Of a stretch of 9,206 bases of DNA, positions 6,984 to 9,206 are shown piece by piece. Position numbers and translations under genes: made by a program. How positions within the stretch are numbered: position 1 is the first letter of the stretch; each line of letters starts with the position of its first letter. This DNA comes from Hyphomicrobiales bacterium (lineage in GTDB: Bacteria > Pseudomonadota > Alphaproteobacteria > Rhizobiales > Aestuariivirgaceae): the NCBI GenBank assembly GCA_027051995.1, contig JALUFY010000318.1:1-9206 (forward strand), written 5' to 3'. The notes beneath the pieces are model-generated. The model saw nothing but the letters and a program-made list of their open reading frames with translations, did not search any database and was not told where the DNA came from.

Positions 6984-7183
6984 GCCGCACGATCAATCCC
7001 GCCCCGGTTCCTCTTCCCGCCATGCTGCGGGGCGCAAAGCGGGCGGATTCCCCCTTCGGAATCAAGCGGATGCGCGATTTTCGGCAATGAGCTGTCCCCA
7101 GCGGCAAAAAACCGTATAGGCTAATATTCCTCAAGCGGATAATATGTTCCGCAATTGTTCATGCAACAAGAGAGGAAAGCCCC
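6984..7183 (+). promoter_or_regulatory. Regulatory gap before the DnaA-like gene, rich in repeats
   Basis: This gap holds an inverted repeat GATTCC-N6-GGAATC (7046-7063), each arm containing a GANTC site. It also has a perfect 10-bp direct repeat TCAAGCGGAT (7062-7071 and 7131-7140) and a second inverted repeat GCGGA-N8-TCCGC (7135-7152). Promoter-like hexamers are CTGTCC (7092-7097) with TATAGG (7115-7120) at 17 bp, and AT-rich TAATAT steps at 7122-7127 and 7140-7145. No gene is visible. The arrangement suggests operators around a promoter for the DnaA-like/DUF6456 pair, but the exact promoter is uncertain. Confidence 0.5.
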
Positions 7184-7666
7184 ATGCCGCCAGCATTGAA
7201 CGCGCTCTCCGCGCCGCCGGATGGGCCCTGCGCCCCCCGTCCCGCCGCCAATGACGAACCCTCCCGTCTGGACCGCCAGCGGCGCGATCTGATCCTGCGC
7301 GCCGTGCCCGCCGGGTTCGGCGTCTCCCAGCGCGCCATGCTCTTGGCCGGGCGCGCCCGCGCCGATGCCCGCGCCGTGCTGGCCCGCCAGTGCGCCATGT
7401 ATCTCATGCATGTGGTCTTCTCCATGCCCCTGACGCTTGTCGCCGCGCTGTTCCGCAAGGATCGCACCACCGTGGCCCATGCCTGCCAGCGCATCGAGGA
7501 GCGCCGCGAAGCCCCGGTCTTCGACGCCTTCCTGCATGACCTGGAGCTGGCCGTCAGCGCCCTTGATTCCGCCATCCAGTTAAGAACAAAACATGAACAT
7601 AAACGGGAGCGGCAGGACGAAGCACCCCGCCGGGATTTTCTTCAGGGGGAGGGCGAGCCATGGTAG
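7184..7666 (+). CDS. Stand-alone DnaA domain IV-like DNA-binding protein
   Basis: The 160-residue product has a disordered Pro/Ala-rich N-terminus (1-30). A helix-turn-helix region follows at about 61-127 that resembles the DNA-binding domain IV of the replication initiator DnaA. The signature KDRTTVAHACQRIEERR (92-108) matches the DnaA pattern (K/R-D-H/R-TTV-x-HA-x-x-KIE). The AAA+ ATPase domain, the DnaB-interaction domain and everything else of DnaA are absent, so it cannot be the initiator. It could bind DnaA boxes or related sites as a regulator, which is inference. The C-terminus is charged and looks disordered (KHEHKRERQDEAPRR). The ATG at 7184 has AGAGGA 8 bases upstream. The stop codon overlaps the next gene's start by 7 bp, so the two proteins are probably made together. 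Confidence 0.85.
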   Translation: MPPALNALSAPPDGPCAPRPAANDEPSRLDRQRRDLILRAVPAGFGVSQRAMLLAGRARADARAVLARQCAMYLMHVVFSMPLTLVAALFRKDRTTVAHACQRIEERREAPVFDAFLHDLELAVSALDSAIQLRTKHEHKRERQDEAPRRDFLQGEGEPW

Positions 7667-8568
7667 CCCCGCGTGAATTTCAGCGCATCGCCCGCATCGT
7701 CCTGCAACGCCTCTCGGCCAATGGCGGCCATGTGACCTGCGAAAGCGCGGGGCCGGCCGGTGCGGGTGCGCTCTGGCGGCTCTGGTCGCCGCGCAATGCC
7801 TTCGGAAAGCCGGTCATGGACATTCCCGCCCAGGCGGCGGACGCCATGGCCGCCGCGGGCTGGCTGCGCGGCAATGAGGGGCGCTGGACGATCACCAGGG
7901 CAGGCCGCGCCTGGCTGGCCCGCGCCCGGCAGGGCGAGGCGGCCACTCCGCCGGCGAAAAAGCGCCTGCGCCGCGAAATCACCGATCCCGATGGTGTGCA
8001 CCGCCACGCCGAGGTCAGCGCCGGGGAATCGCCGCTGGACTGGCTGGCCCGCCGCAAGGATCGCAATGGCGCGTCCTTTCTCTCGCCGGAGGAACTGGCC
8101 GCCGGAGAGCGCCTGCGCCGTGATTACGAGGCCGCCCGCCTGGGCCAGAAGATCACCGCCTCGTGGGACGCCGCCTTCGCCGCCTCGGAGCGCCGCCGCG
8201 TGCGCGCCGCGCCGCGCGATCATCTCGACGCGGGCGAGCGCGCCCTGGCCGCCCGCCAGAAGGTGCGCCGCGCCCTGGCCGCCGCCGGGCCGGGGCTGGA
8301 TGACATTCTGCTGGAAGTCTGCTGCCTGTCGCGCGGCCTGGAGAGCGCCGAGCGCCGCCTCGGCTGGCCGCGCCGCTCCGCCCGCCTCGTGCTGCGCATC
8401 GCCCTGGACAGGCTGGCGCGCCACTATGGCCTGAAGAATGACCGGCCCGCCACCCGCGCCGCCCGCGTTCTCTCCTGGGGCCTTCCCGGCCACGTGCCCG
8501 AATACGCCCTGCCGCGCGATGTCCCCGCGCCGGAAGAAACGGAAAAGGCGGAAGAAACCGCGCCTTGA
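7660..8568 (+). CDS. Winged-helix plus DUF6456 protein
   Basis: This is a 302-residue basic protein. The N-terminal part (about 5-90) looks like a winged helix: FQRIARIVLQRLSANGGHV..., then AADAMAAAGWLRGNEGRWTITRAGRAWLAR, typical of wing-containing DNA-binding folds. A linker follows, and then the conserved DUF6456 segment (about 122-258), recognisable from ESPLDWLARRKDRNGASFLSPEELAAGERLRRDYEAARLGQ-type sequence through LVLRIALDRLARHYGL. The C-terminal half contains a second helix-turn-helix-like stretch (DDILLEVCCLSRGLESAERRLGWPRRSARLVLRIAL). The biochemical role is not established. The gene starts at ATG 7660, inside the end of the DnaA-like gene (ATGGTAG overlap), with a strong AGGGGGAGGG ribosome site, so it is translationally coupled to it. 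It converges with sufE, leaving 21 bp between stop codons. Confidence 0.85.
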   Translation: MVAPREFQRIARIVLQRLSANGGHVTCESAGPAGAGALWRLWSPRNAFGKPVMDIPAQAADAMAAAGWLRGNEGRWTITRAGRAWLARARQGEAATPPAKKRLRREITDPDGVHRHAEVSAGESPLDWLARRKDRNGASFLSPEELAAGERLRRDYEAARLGQKITASWDAAFAASERRRVRAAPRDHLDAGERALAARQKVRRALAAAGPGLDDILLEVCCLSRGLESAERRLGWPRRSARLVLRIALDRLARHYGLKNDRPATRAARVLSWGLPGHVPEYALPRDVPAPEETEKAEETAP

Positions 8569-8589
8569 GCGGCGAAAAACCGGACGCAA

Positions 8590-9018
8590 TCAGCCCTTTG
8601 CCTTGCGGGCCTCGGCCTTGACGCGCTCCATCATCGCCGCCAGGCCGTTGGCCCGCTGCGGCGTCAGATGCTCCTGAAGGCCAAGGCGCTCCAGCTCGCC
8701 GCGAATGTCCATGTTGATGATCTCGTCCACCGGCCGCCCGGACACCAGAGCCAGAAGTATGGCCACCAGCCCGCGCACGATCATCGCGTCGCTGTCGCCT
8801 TTCAGGTCAAGAACCGTCTCGCCGGTTTCGCTCTTGCGCGCCTGCGGATAAAGCCACACCTGCGAGACGCAGCCGTTGACCTTGTTGGCCTCAGTGCGCG
8901 CCTCTTCCGGAAAGGGCTCCAGCTCGCGCCCCAGCTCGATGATGTAGCGGTAGCGGTCTTCCCAGTTGTCGAGAAACTCGAAATCCGCCGCCAGATCCTC
9001 GAAGTCGCGCTGCGCCAT
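8590..9018 (-). CDS. SufE-family cysteine desulfurase sulfur acceptor
   Basis: This 142-residue cytoplasmic protein is of the SufE/CsdE family, which accepts persulfide sulfur from a cysteine desulfurase (SufS) and hands it to the Fe-S scaffold. The catalytic Cys50 sits in the family motif KVNGCVSQVWL. Other family features are the N-terminal DFEFLDNWEDRYRYIIELG and the downstream segment DSDAMIVRGLVAILLALVSG with TPQRANGL near the end. Length is normal. The start at 9018 is the first Met of the conserved N-terminus; the ribosome site upstream is weak (ACGGA/GGGACGGA). The gene is not next to the other suf genes here, which is common for this family member in alphaproteobacteria. Confidence 0.95.
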   Translation of the reverse strand: MAQRDFEDLAADFEFLDNWEDRYRYIIELGRELEPFPEEARTEANKVNGCVSQVWLYPQARKSETGETVLDLKGDSDAMIVRGLVAILLALVSGRPVDEIINMDIRGELERLGLQEHLTPQRANGLAAMMERVKAEARKAKG

Positions 9019-9058
9019 GATCCGTCCGTCCCGTCAGTTTGTGTGAACCGGCAGGCGA

Positions 9059-9087
9059 CAGATAGCCCTCCCGCCGCGCGTGGGCAA
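9059..9087 (-). promoter_or_regulatory. Candidate promoter of the sufE-type gene
   Basis: On the minus strand TTGCCC (9087-9082) and TATCTG (9064-9059) are 17 bp apart, matching the consensus at 4 and 3 of 6 positions. The leader to the ATG at 9018 would be about 35 bases. The match is weak but lies at the right distance. Confidence 0.3.
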
Positions 9088-9108
9088 GGCGGAAGCGGGA
9101 TTTTTTTT
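9069..9108 (+). terminator. Terminator-like hairpin with eight T residues, plus orientation
   Basis: TCCCGC (9069-9074) can pair with GCGGGA (9095-9100), directly followed by T8 (9101-9108). A competing inner stem CCGCC/GGCGG (9071-9075/9088-9092) is possible. The T-run is long but the loop is about 20 bases. No plus-strand gene ends nearby (the nearest, DUF6456, stops at 8568), so it would end transcripts antisense to sufE, or be chance. Confidence 0.25.
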
Positions 9109-9120
9109 CACCTCAGGGGA

Positions 9121-9206
9121 TCAGCCCTCCGCCGGGCCATTCCACGGAACGGTGAGATCCTCGATGCGCAAGGTATTCTCCGAGCCGTCTTCGCCATTGT
9201 CATTGG
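9121..9206 (-). CDS. C-terminal end of an unidentified protein, cut by the window edge
   Basis: The last 27 codons and stop (TGA at 9123-9121) of a minus-strand reading frame are open to the edge of the window. The residues include an acidic, Asn/Gly-rich stretch (NDNGEDGSEN) followed by TLRIEDLTVPWNGPAEG at the very end. Codon usage fits a coding region of this GC-rich genome. I do not recognise the family. It lies 102 bp upstream of sufE on the same strand, so the two might be cotranscribed. Confidence 0.5.
   Translation of the reverse strand, partial: NDNGEDGSENTLRIEDLTVPWNGPAEG

Noticed and set aside
7642..8589. A 315-codon minus-strand open frame opposite the DUF6456 gene
   Set aside because: It has low-complexity Arg/Gly/Ala content and no ribosome site. 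The plus strand carries the DUF6456 pattern and a coupled start.
9164..9206. A plus-strand ATG at 9164 starting a gene that leaves the window
   Set aside because: The ribosome site is poor and only 14 codons are visible. The minus-strand frame ending at 9121 covers the same bases with normal codon use and a clean stop, so it was preferred.

Overview
The window reads as ordinary chromosome of a GC-rich alphaproteobacterium, most like the Hyphomicrobiales (Rhizobiales) or a close relative. The reasons are a MucR/Ros-type regulator, a PAS_5 (DUF1457) protein, a stand-alone DnaA domain IV protein next to a DUF6456 protein, a family-4-like uracil-DNA glycosylase with a Pro/Ala-rich linker, and many GANTC motifs (the CcrM methylation site of this class) in intergenic DNA. 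I cannot name a genus. No tRNA, rRNA, CRISPR array, insertion sequence or phage gene is visible.

Left half (1-5483): a uracil-DNA glycosylase gene on the minus strand is divergent from the gene for electron-transfer flavoprotein:ubiquinone oxidoreductase. A strong minus-strand ribosome binding site at the extreme left suggests that a further minus-strand gene starts just outside. Next come a secreted TPR-repeat protein and ispE (MEP isoprenoid pathway), 6 bp apart and so probably one operon.

Middle (5484-7183): an AT-rich 363-bp leader precedes mucR, which ends in a textbook intrinsic terminator. A PAS_5 protein gene follows, and then a 200-bp regulatory gap. These three non-coding stretches (about 755 bp in all) hold 10 of the 17 GANTC sites I counted by hand in the whole window. 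Four of them lie within 35 bp at the candidate promoter of the PAS_5 gene, and two form the arms of an inverted repeat upstream of the DnaA-like gene.

Right half (7184-9206): the DnaA domain IV-like gene overlaps the DUF6456 gene by 7 bp (ATGGTAG), so translation is probably coupled. These two converge on a minus-strand sufE-type gene. Past it is the last 27 codons of an unidentified minus-strand gene cut by the window edge.

How it fits together: the outer genes are housekeeping (DNA repair, respiration, isoprenoids, Fe-S cluster assembly). The centre looks like a small regulatory island of MucR, a PAS sensor-like protein, an orphan DnaA DNA-binding domain and a winged-helix/DUF6456 protein, with methylation-sensitive-looking promoters. 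The most interesting hypothesis is that this island is cell-cycle or methylation controlled. That is inference from motif placement and not shown by the sequence.
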